Source: JAHEEM01 sp036396795
GTDB taxonomy: Bacteria > Pseudomonadota > Gammaproteobacteria > Steroidobacterales > Rariloculaceae
Direction: 5' to 3'
Length of the DNA stretch: 64,000 bases
NCBI GenBank assembly: GCA_036396795.1
Contig: DASWKF010000084.1
Location: 124,001-188,000 of the forward strand
The notes below the pieces were generated by a model. That model searched no databases and was not told where the DNA came from. It saw only the letters and a list, made by a program, of their open reading frames with translations. Below, one piece after another: positions 34,748 to 42,335 of the stretch. Position 1 is the stretch's first letter. Each line of letters starts with the position of its first letter. The position numbers and the translations under genes are program-made.

Positions 34748-36019
34748 ATGCGTTGGTCAAGCTTCGGGATGCGATTCACTCGAAGCACGGGAGCGCTGGA
34801 GCTCATGGAGGACTTGGGCGAGGCGATCGCCGAGGATTCGGCGTCACTGTTTCTGGGCGGCGGAAATCCGGCAAAGATACCCGAAGTGCAGCGGCGCCTC
34901 CGGGCGCGCCTCGCCGAAATCTCCACCGATCATGAGCTCAGCGATCGGCTCGTGGGCAATTATGCGCACCCCAAGGGTGAGATCAGGTTCCGGCAGTCTC
35001 TCGCCCGCCTGCTGCATCGCGAGTACGGATGGGATATCAGCGCCGACAACGTCGCCTTGACGGCGGGCAGCCAGTCGGGCTTCTTCTCGCTGTTCAACCT
35101 CCTTGCCGGTGAGTTTCCGGACGGCAGCCAAAAGCGGATTCTCCTGCCCTTGATACCGGAATATATCGGCTACGCAGATGTCGGCATGAGAGATGATTTT
35201 TTCGCTTCGAAACGTCCGCTGATCGAGGAATTGCCGGATGGTTTCTTCAAGTACCATATCGATCTCGGCGCGCTGCACGTCACCGGGAGCATCGGCGCGA
35301 TTTGCGTGTCACGTCCCACGAACCCGACGGGAAACGTCATCACGGACGGCGAGCTCACGGCCTTGGACGAGACGGCCAGGACGGCGGGAGTTCCGCTCAT
35401 CGTCGACAGCGCTTACGGCCCGCCGTTTCCGGCCATCTGCTTCGTCGACTCCAAACCGCTGTGGAACGACAACGTAATCCTTTGCATGAGCCTGTCGAAG
35501 CTCGGAATTCCTGGAGTGCGTACGGGCGTGGTCGTCGCCAGCGAGGAGGTCGTCGAGGCGCTCATGCGCATGACGGCGGTCATGAGCCTCGCCGTCGGCA
35601 GCGTCGGTCCGGTGCTCGTCGAGGATCTGGTCGAAAGCGGCGAGGTGCTCGCATGGAGCCGGCAGCTCATCGCGCCGTACTATCGGCAGAAGGCCCAACA
35701 GGCCTGCGGCCTGCTCAAACGCGCGCTCGAGGGATTGCCGTTCAGGATCCACGTGCCCGAGGGCGCCTTTTTCCTCTGGCTGTGGTTGCCGGAGCTGCCT
35801 ATCACGAGCGCTGAGCTCTACGAGAGGCTCAAGCACAAAGGAGTAATCGTGCTTTCCGGACACCACTTTTTCCCGGGTCTCTCCGAGGAGTGGCCTCACC
35901 GGCATCAGTGTCTGCGAATTTCGTTTGCTCAAGACGCCGCCGTCGTCGAGCAGGCCATGATCATGATCGGCGCGGAGCTCAGAAGCCTCCACCGTGCGGC
36001 CGAGAGGCTCAGCGTTTGA
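34748..36019 (+). CDS. avtA: Valine-pyruvate aminotransferase-like enzyme
   Basis: 423 residues, fold-type I PLP aminotransferase. GNYAHPKGEIRFRQSLA, TAGSQSGFFSLFNLLAG, LIPEYIGYADVG and the PLP-Lys motif SLSKLGIPGVRTG match AvtA, which exchanges amino groups between valine and pyruvate/alanine. SRPTNPTGNV is the usual Asn-Pro motif. Start ATG at 34748; 32 bases after fdhD on the same strand but without clear functional link. Its end overlaps the convergent etfA by 11 bases. A related class I/II aminotransferase of different specificity is the alternative. Confidence 0.85.
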   Translation: MRWSSFGMRFTRSTGALELMEDLGEAIAEDSASLFLGGGNPAKIPEVQRRLRARLAEISTDHELSDRLVGNYAHPKGEIRFRQSLARLLHREYGWDISADNVALTAGSQSGFFSLFNLLAGEFPDGSQKRILLPLIPEYIGYADVGMRDDFFASKRPLIEELPDGFFKYHIDLGALHVTGSIGAICVSRPTNPTGNVITDGELTALDETARTAGVPLIVDSAYGPPFPAICFVDSKPLWNDNVILCMSLSKLGIPGVRTGVVVASEEVVEALMRMTAVMSLAVGSVGPVLVEDLVESGEVLAWSRQLIAPYYRQKAQQACGLLKRALEGLPFRIHVPEGAFFLWLWLPELPITSAELYERLKHKGVIVLSGHHFFPGLSEEWPHRHQCLRISFAQDAAVVEQAMIMIGAELRSLHRAAERLSV

Positions 36020-36953
36020 GCGCCTCGGCAAGCTCGGGTAGCGCCAGGAATAGATCGGCGACGAGCCCGATATCGGCCACGTCGAAAATCGGCGCCTCTT
36101 CGTCCTTGTTGATCGCGACGATCGTGCCCGCATCCTTGATGCCGGTCAGGTGCTGGATTGCGCCGGATATGCCGACGGCGATGTAGAGCTGCGGCGCGAT
36201 GATCTTGCCCGTCTGACCGACCTGCATATCGTTGGGCACGTAGCCCGCGTCGACGGCAGCCCGCGAAGCGCCGACGCCGGCGCCGAGCAGATCGGCGATC
36301 GCGTACAGCAGATCGAAATTTTCGGCGCTGCCGAGCCCACGGCCGCCGGAGACGACTTTGGCTGCCGTCTGCAGGTCCGGGCGACTCGAATCGACGTCGC
36401 GCTTGAGCTCTATGAAGCGCGTGTGGCCGGGCAGCTCGACGTCGAGGCTGAGTGTATCGATGTCCGCTCGTCCTCCGGATTCCGCCGCTTCGTAGGAGGC
36501 CGTGCGCACGGTCGCCACGAGAGGCCGATCGGGGTCGGATTCGACGCTGAGGATGACGTTGCCCGCGTAGATCGGCCGTCTGAAGCGATGAGGCGTTTCC
36601 ACGGCCATGATGTCGCTGAGCTGGCCAACGTCGAGCAACGCCGCGACTCGCGGCATGACATCCTTGCCGAAGGTCGTCGACGGGCCGAGCACATGACTGT
36701 AGTCGGCGGCCAGCGCGGCGATCTGCGGGGCGAGGATTGCGGCCAGCGGCCGGGCGTTCTCCGGCCGCTCGACCAGCAACACCTTCGCCACGCCGGCGAT
36801 CTCGGCTGCTTGCGCGGCGATCTTGCGGCCAGCGCCCGCGAAGACCGCGATATCGCAGTTTTCGGCGATGCTCGTCGCGCAGCTGACGCAGCGCGCGGTG
36901 CTCGCGTTGAGCGTGCGGCCGTCGTGCTCCGCGACCACCAGGCATCTAGGCAT
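36009..36953 (-). CDS. etfA: Electron transfer flavoprotein alpha subunit
   Basis: 314 residues. The C-terminal FAD-binding half shows VSGGRGLGSAENF, DAGYVPNDMQVGQTGK, PQLYIAVGISGAIQH and AINKDEEAPIFDVADIG, diagnostic for EtfA. With EtfB it takes electrons from acyl-CoA and other flavin dehydrogenases to ETF:quinone oxidoreductase. It overlaps the end of etfB by eight bases. Confidence 0.95.
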   Translation of the reverse strand: MPRCLVVAEHDGRTLNASTARCVSCATSIAENCDIAVFAGAGRKIAAQAAEIAGVAKVLLVERPENARPLAAILAPQIAALAADYSHVLGPSTTFGKDVMPRVAALLDVGQLSDIMAVETPHRFRRPIYAGNVILSVESDPDRPLVATVRTASYEAAESGGRADIDTLSLDVELPGHTRFIELKRDVDSSRPDLQTAAKVVSGGRGLGSAENFDLLYAIADLLGAGVGASRAAVDAGYVPNDMQVGQTGKIIAPQLYIAVGISGAIQHLTGIKDAGTIVAINKDEEAPIFDVADIGLVADLFLALPELAEALKR

Positions 36954-37701
36954 CGATCAATCCTCGAGTCTTGAGCGCGTCCACGAGCTCGGTCACGCTG
37001 CCGACTCGTATTCCACGCCGGCGCTCCGGCGGCGGCTGCGTCGCGAGCACGCTGAACTGCTTGCGCACGTCTATCGCAAGGTCCTCGATCGCGAGCATCT
37101 CGAGCGGTTTTTTCTTCGCCTTCATGATATCCGGCAACTTGACGTAGCGAGGCTGGTTCAAGCGCAAGTCGCTGCTGACGACCGCCGGTAGATCTACCTG
37201 GATCTCTTCGAGGCCGGCGTCGACCTCCCTGACGACCGTCGCTTGCCGGCCGTGAATCTCGAGCTTCGATGCGAAAGTGGCCTGCGGGCGGCCCCAGAGT
37301 GCAGCCAGCATCTGCCCGGTTTGATTGTTGTCGTCGTCGATTGCTTGTTTTCCGAGGAGAACGAGATCCGGGCTCTCGCGCCCGATCAACGCCAGCAGCA
37401 CGCGCGCGATCGCGAGAGGCTCGAGGCTATCGGCGGTTTCGACGAGGATTGCGCGGTCCGCACCCATCGCCAAGCCCGTGCGCAGTTGCTGCTGACAGTC
37501 CTGTGTGCCGATACTGACGACGACGACCTCCCCGGCTTCTCCACGTTCCTTGATGCGCAGAGCTTCCTCGAGCGCGATCTCGTCGAAGGGATTAATGCTC
37601 ATCTTGACGCCGTCCAGCACCACGCCGGATCCATCCGGTTTGATACGCACGCGGACGCTGAAGTCGACGACGCGTTTCAAGCACACCACTATTCGCTGCA
37701 C
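36946..37701 (-). CDS. etfB: Electron transfer flavoprotein beta subunit
   Basis: 251 residues, AMP-binding ETF subunit. It begins MQRIVVCLKRVVDFSVRVRI, continues with INPFDEIALEEALRIKE, GADRAILVET and LGKQAIDDDNNQTGQMLA, and has the recognition helix DLRLNQPRYVKLPDIMKAKKK near the C-terminus. First of the etfBA pair. Its start overlaps the stop of the HPPK-DHPS gene by 13 bases, so all three are probably co-transcribed. Confidence 0.95.
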   Translation of the reverse strand: MQRIVVCLKRVVDFSVRVRIKPDGSGVVLDGVKMSINPFDEIALEEALRIKERGEAGEVVVVSIGTQDCQQQLRTGLAMGADRAILVETADSLEPLAIARVLLALIGRESPDLVLLGKQAIDDDNNQTGQMLAALWGRPQATFASKLEIHGRQATVVREVDAGLEEIQVDLPAVVSSDLRLNQPRYVKLPDIMKAKKKPLEMLAIEDLAIDVRKQFSVLATQPPPERRRGIRVGSVTELVDALKTRGLIDA

Positions 37702-39008
37702 GAGAAGCTCCCATTTGACCGGCGATGTCCGAGCACGTGACTATAACCTCTGAAGCTCGCGGCATGCATCGGAACATTGTGCACTCGAAGTATGTCGACG
37801 CCCTGCTGGCACAAGCTCAAGGACGCGCCGGTCGTCGCCAGATCCTTATCGACCAATCCCAACGGCGTGAATGATTTGAGAAACGATTTGCGTGAATGGC
37901 CGACCAGCACTCGCAGCCCGTGACGTCGAAACTCTCCGGCCGATCGCAAGAGATCGAGGGACTGCAAGGCATCCTTGCCGAAGCCGATGCCGGGATCGAA
38001 AATAATGCGATTGAGATCGAGACCCGCCTTGCTCCAGGACGCGATGCGCTCGAGGAGCCATGTGTCGACCAGCTCGACCGCCTCGGAGCCCGCGGGAAGC
38101 GTCCGTCCGAGGTCCGCGGGGATAGTCAGGCTGTGCATCGCGATCCAGTCGCTCCGGCTTGCCTGCGCGAGCTCCACCATCTCGGGGTTCGTGAGGCCGG
38201 TCACGTCGTTGATGATGTCGGCGCCGAGATCCAGTGCCCGGCGCGCGGTTGTCGGGTGATAGGTATCGACGCTCACGAGCGGCGACAGGCGGTCGGCGCG
38301 CAGGAGAGTCAGCAGCTCTTGCAGAACCGGTTCCAGCCGAATCCATTCCGCGTCCGGAGACAGCGGCACGGCACCGCCAGGGCGAGTGGACTCTGCGCCG
38401 ATATCGATGATGTGCACGCCGGCTCGGGTCATGGCCTCGACCTCGGTCTGAACCGCTTCCCATTCCATGAAACGTCCTCCGTCGGAGAACGAGTCGGGCG
38501 TCACGTTGATGATGCCCATCCACAACGGAATGTGCGACGGCAGCTCTCGAGACCATTCGAGCGCGGTCTTTCTCGACCCTTGAGCATCGATCTCGAGCCC
38601 CGGCTGCAGCGCTACCAGCGGCGTCAGCACGAAGTTGCGCCGATGCGTGCTCGGGTGGGGAATGGTCAAGGTTTCCGATCGAAACTCACGATCGCCCCAG
38701 AGCAGGATATCGATGTCCATCGGTCGCGGTGCCCAGCGTCCCGCCGGCCCTCGTCCCAAGGAACGCTCGATCTGCTTTGCCGAAGCCCGGAGCTGCTCCG
38801 GGTCCATTGCAGCCTCGCATTCCAAGACGAGATTCAAATAGGGCAAGTTCCAGTCGGCGGGCGCCCCGGCCGGCAGCAGCGCCGGCGACTCGACGACCGG
38901 CGAGACACGGCGCACGTCGACGGCCGCTCCCCCGAGCAATTCGATGGCCTGCCTGAGGTTGTCGCGACGATCTCCGAGATTGGATCCCAGGCTGAGGTAG
39001 GTCTGCAT
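37689..39008 (-). CDS. HPPK-dihydropteroate synthase fusion (folate synthesis)
   Basis: 439 residues joining two consecutive folate enzymes. Residues 1 to about 155 are 6-hydroxymethyl-dihydropterin pyrophosphokinase (GSNLGDRRDNL, LGRGPAGRWAPRPMDIDILLWG, PHPSTHRRNFVLTPL). Residues about 165 to 435 are dihydropteroate synthase (GIINVTPDSFSDGG, IDIGAESTRPG, DIINDVTG, DPGIGFGKD, GHSRKSF). FolK-FolP order is the one known from plants, fungi and a few bacteria such as Legionella and Francisella relatives. It would make dihydropteroate from hydroxymethyl-dihydropterin and p-aminobenzoate. Confidence 0.93.
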   Translation of the reverse strand: MQTYLSLGSNLGDRRDNLRQAIELLGGAAVDVRRVSPVVESPALLPAGAPADWNLPYLNLVLECEAAMDPEQLRASAKQIERSLGRGPAGRWAPRPMDIDILLWGDREFRSETLTIPHPSTHRRNFVLTPLVALQPGLEIDAQGSRKTALEWSRELPSHIPLWMGIINVTPDSFSDGGRFMEWEAVQTEVEAMTRAGVHIIDIGAESTRPGGAVPLSPDAEWIRLEPVLQELLTLLRADRLSPLVSVDTYHPTTARRALDLGADIINDVTGLTNPEMVELAQASRSDWIAMHSLTIPADLGRTLPAGSEAVELVDTWLLERIASWSKAGLDLNRIIFDPGIGFGKDALQSLDLLRSAGEFRRHGLRVLVGHSRKSFLKSFTPLGLVDKDLATTGASLSLCQQGVDILRVHNVPMHAASFRGYSHVLGHRRSNGSFSCSE

Positions 39009-39103
39009 GCCGCGGGTGCTGCTGGTTCGCGTCGGGAAAGAGCGTCTAGTATAAGCTCTGGCTTAGGCGCGATCAGGCGACTCGAGAGGAGAAAGGACCG
39101 ACG

Positions 39104-40213
39104 ATGAAGACCCAAGCAGCCGTGGCCTGGGAAGCCGGCAAGCCGCTATCCGTCGAACAGATCGACCTCGAGGGGCCGAAGACGGGTGAGGTGCTGGTGC
39201 GCATGGTTGCAACGGGTGTCTGTCACACGGATGCCTATACCTTGTCCGGCAGCGATCCGGAAGGTGCCTTCCCGGCGATACTCGGCCACGAGGGCGGCGG
39301 GATCGTCGAAGACATCGGCCCCGGCGTTGAAACCCTGCACCTCGGTGACCACGTGATCCCGCTCTATACGCCAGAGTGCCGGGCCTGCAAGTTCTGCCGA
39401 TCGGGCAAGACCAATCTTTGTCAGGCCATTCGAGCCACGCAGGGGCGAGGCCTCATGCCGGACGGGACCAGCCGCTTCTCCTCGGGCGGCAAGCAAATTC
39501 TGCATTTCATGGGCACGTCGACGTTCTCCGAATACACCGTTCTGCCGGAAATCGCGGTCGCCAGAATCTCCAAGGAAGCCCCTCTCGAGAAAGTCTGCTT
39601 GCTCGGCTGCGGCATCACCACCGGTATCGGCGCCGTCCTGAACACGGCTAAGGTCGAGCCCGGGTCGACGGTCGCGGTCTTCGGCCTGGGAGGTGTCGGT
39701 TTGAGCGTAATTCAGGGCGCAGTCATGGCGAAAGCCGAGCGCATCATCGCCGTCGACGTCAATCCCGGCAAGGAGGAGATGGCGCGCAAGCTCGGCGCGA
39801 CCGATTTCGTCAATCCGAAGGACCATTCGCAGCCGATTCAAGAGGTCATCGTCGAGATGACGGGCGGCGGCGTCGACTATTCGTTCGAGGCCGTCGGCAA
39901 CGTCGACCTGATGCGGGCGGCGCTCGAGTGTTGTCACAAGGGCTGGGGCGAATCAACCATCATAGGCGTCGCCGGATCCGGCCAGGAGATTCGCACTCGC
40001 CCCTTCCAGCTCGTCACCGGCAGAGTCTGGAGGGGCAGCGCATTCGGCGGTGTTCGCGGGCGCAGCGAGTTGCCGGGGTTCGTCGATCGCTACATGACGG
40101 GAGAGATCAAGGTTGACGAGATGATCACTCATACGATGGGGCTTGCGGAGATAAACCGCGCTTTCGACCTCATGCACGAGGGCGAAAGCATTCGCTCCGT
40201 CGTCTATTTCTGA
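39104..40213 (+). CDS. frmA: S-(hydroxymethyl)glutathione dehydrogenase, class III ADH
   Basis: 369-residue zinc NAD+ enzyme that oxidises the formaldehyde-glutathione adduct to S-formylglutathione. GVCHTDAYTLSG and GHEGGGIVED carry the catalytic zinc ligands; the structural zinc lobe is CRACKFCRSGKTNLC; GCGITTGIGAVLNTA and GLGGVGLSVIQG form the nucleotide site. AAAGGA lies at good spacing before the ATG. It reads away from folKP. Its product can lead to formate, the substrate of the fds enzyme 7 kb away. No frmR or frmB is adjacent. Confidence 0.94.
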   Translation: MKTQAAVAWEAGKPLSVEQIDLEGPKTGEVLVRMVATGVCHTDAYTLSGSDPEGAFPAILGHEGGGIVEDIGPGVETLHLGDHVIPLYTPECRACKFCRSGKTNLCQAIRATQGRGLMPDGTSRFSSGGKQILHFMGTSTFSEYTVLPEIAVARISKEAPLEKVCLLGCGITTGIGAVLNTAKVEPGSTVAVFGLGGVGLSVIQGAVMAKAERIIAVDVNPGKEEMARKLGATDFVNPKDHSQPIQEVIVEMTGGGVDYSFEAVGNVDLMRAALECCHKGWGESTIIGVAGSGQEIRTRPFQLVTGRVWRGSAFGGVRGRSELPGFVDRYMTGEIKVDEMITHTMGLAEINRAFDLMHEGESIRSVVYF

Positions 40214-42307
40214 TCAACGAAAATCGAACCTGAGCTCGACGCCTGCGTATGCGTTTCGTTCCGGCCCGGGCTCGAAGAACCGGCCGCCGAAAGGCACGTT
40301 GATCCGAACGTTCGCGTAGTAGGCTTCATCGGTGAGATTGTTGATGCCGAGGTAGGGAGCAACCACCAACGATCCCACGGAGGTTTCAAAGCCCAGGCGG
40401 AGGTTCGAGAGCGTATAGCTCGGACTGACCGCGGAATTGGCATTGTCCGTGAAGAGGTCATCCACGTGGAGCAAGTCCAATGCGCCGAACCAGCCCGACG
40501 GATGGTTGTAGCTCAGCTCGCCGAACAGCACGTGCTCCGGAGTCCCCGGAATCGTGTTGCCGGAAAAATCGTTGCCATCGTCGTCGATGAAGCGATTGAA
40601 GGTGAAATCGGAATACGTGTAGCTCAGGAGGCCCGTCAGGTGCCGTAGCAACTCGGCCCGAATCGAAAACTCCACCCCCAAGCGGTCGGACTCTCCGGCA
40701 TTGGCATAGAACGTTCGATTGGGGCTTTCGGCGAGCTCGAACGGGACCAGCTCGTCTTCGACCTCGATCGAGAATACCGCAAGCTCGTAACGGGAGCTCT
40801 GGCCGATGAGCCCTCGCAGCCCGATCTCCAGATTCGTAGCCGACTGCGGGTCGACGTTGGGATTGAATCCGCCTGCGCCCGAGGGATTCGCGAACTCGGT
40901 GGTGGTAGGCGTTTCGAAAGCCGTCGAAACGGTTCCGTAGACGCTCAGATTCGGCGACAGCCGCGTAACGATGCCCAGCATCGGGCTGACGTCATCCAAT
41001 GTTCGCGAGCCGGAGTCATCCCCGTCGTCGAGGAATCGATCCTCGGCTCCGAACTCCACCTCGTCGAAGCGCAGGCCGAAGGAAAGATCGATGTTGTCAC
41101 TTAGACCGAGCTCATTCTGCACGAACAATCCACGGCTCGTGACACGCTCGTTCTGATCGAACGTCAAATCTCCGAACGTGCCGGAGAGATTATCGAACCG
41201 GCGCCGGTCATCGTCTTGGTCGTCGAGATCAAACCCGACGATCAGCCGATTCGTTCTTCCGGCCAACATGCCAGAGTAGGTATAGCTCAACCCACCGCCG
41301 GCGAAGAAGCGGTCGATTGCTCCGGCTCCGCCGTCCTGGAACGGGAGCTTGTTGGTGAAGTCTCGCCAGACGTAGTAACTGCGCGCCGAGAGCTCGTGAC
41401 TCTCGCCCAGCGGCAGCGTGTAGACGAGTCCGAGCCGGGACTGCTCGAGCGTTTCACCGGCATCGAAGGTCTCGTTTGCGGTCCATGCGGAGCGCGGGTC
41501 TTCGGCGGCCTGCACGGCGCTGATGCCGCCGGCGTCGTTCGCGACCGGCTGATCGGTGTAGTTCACCACGGCGAGCAACGAGCTATCGGCGCCGAGATCA
41601 AAGTTGAAGCGGCCGTTGAACTGCAGATTCTCCCATTCGCTTTGCGCGCGATAGCCGTCGATCTCAGAATCCGAGAGGCTGACCAGATAATCCATGGGGC
41701 CGGCCTGGCCGCCCGTCTTGACTTGCATTTTCCGGTAGTCATAGGCGCCCGTGGCCAGGCTCGCGCTCGCGAACGGCGTTTCCGGGCCGCCTTCCGAGAC
41801 GACGTTGACGACCCCTCCGGAGGCGTTGCCGTAGAGGCTCGAGCTCGGACCGCGTATGACTTCTATCTGCCTGGTCGTCCCCAGATCGATGGTATCGACT
41901 TGCCCTTGTCCGTCCGGCAGCGTTTCGGGAATGCCGTCGACGAGGATCTTCACGCCGCGGATGCCGAAGCCGGCGCGAGCGCCGAAGCCGCGTATGGACA
42001 AGCTCAAGTCGCGGGAGAAGTTATAGCGGCCCTGCATGAACAGGCCCGGCACGCGGTTCAACGCTTCATCGAGCCCCAGCTGCTGCCGGCCCAGCTGAAT
42101 CTCGTCCTGACCGATGACGCTTACCGCCCCGGGCACGCGGTCGAGATTTCTCCCGAGCCGGGTCGCTTCGACGATGATCTCCTCGAGCCCGGCGTCTTCG
42201 CCGTCCGGAGCCGTCTGCCCGAGCAGAACCCCCGGAGAGAGCAACAGCCCGCAGCACGCCACACGCAGCGCTCTCGAGAGACCCTTCACCTGGATATTGA
42301 CGCGCAT
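40214..42307 (-). CDS. TonB-dependent outer-membrane receptor
   Basis: About 697 residues. A signal peptide ends near GVLLGQTAPDG. The TonB box (EEIIVEATRL) and plug domain follow, with DRVPGAVSVIGQDEI, RVPGLFMQGRYNF, IRGFGARAGFGIRGVKILVDGIP and RGPSSSLYGNASGGVVNVVSEGGPE. The rest is a 22-strand-type barrel ending AYAGVELRFDFR. Energised import of an iron complex, vitamin or other bulky ligand; the substrate is not recognisable. It begins 28 bases after the secreted metalloprotease, so the two form an operon. The ATG at 42307 follows GAGGTG. Confidence 0.9.
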   Translation of the reverse strand: MRVNIQVKGLSRALRVACCGLLLSPGVLLGQTAPDGEDAGLEEIIVEATRLGRNLDRVPGAVSVIGQDEIQLGRQQLGLDEALNRVPGLFMQGRYNFSRDLSLSIRGFGARAGFGIRGVKILVDGIPETLPDGQGQVDTIDLGTTRQIEVIRGPSSSLYGNASGGVVNVVSEGGPETPFASASLATGAYDYRKMQVKTGGQAGPMDYLVSLSDSEIDGYRAQSEWENLQFNGRFNFDLGADSSLLAVVNYTDQPVANDAGGISAVQAAEDPRSAWTANETFDAGETLEQSRLGLVYTLPLGESHELSARSYYVWRDFTNKLPFQDGGAGAIDRFFAGGGLSYTYSGMLAGRTNRLIVGFDLDDQDDDRRRFDNLSGTFGDLTFDQNERVTSRGLFVQNELGLSDNIDLSFGLRFDEVEFGAEDRFLDDGDDSGSRTLDDVSPMLGIVTRLSPNLSVYGTVSTAFETPTTTEFANPSGAGGFNPNVDPQSATNLEIGLRGLIGQSSRYELAVFSIEVEDELVPFELAESPNRTFYANAGESDRLGVEFSIRAELLRHLTGLLSYTYSDFTFNRFIDDDGNDFSGNTIPGTPEHVLFGELSYNHPSGWFGALDLLHVDDLFTDNANSAVSPSYTLSNLRLGFETSVGSLVVAPYLGINNLTDEAYYANVRINVPFGGRFFEPGPERNAYAGVELRFDFR

Positions 42308-42335
42308 GATGCTGTTCACCTCTGAATGGCTGTCT

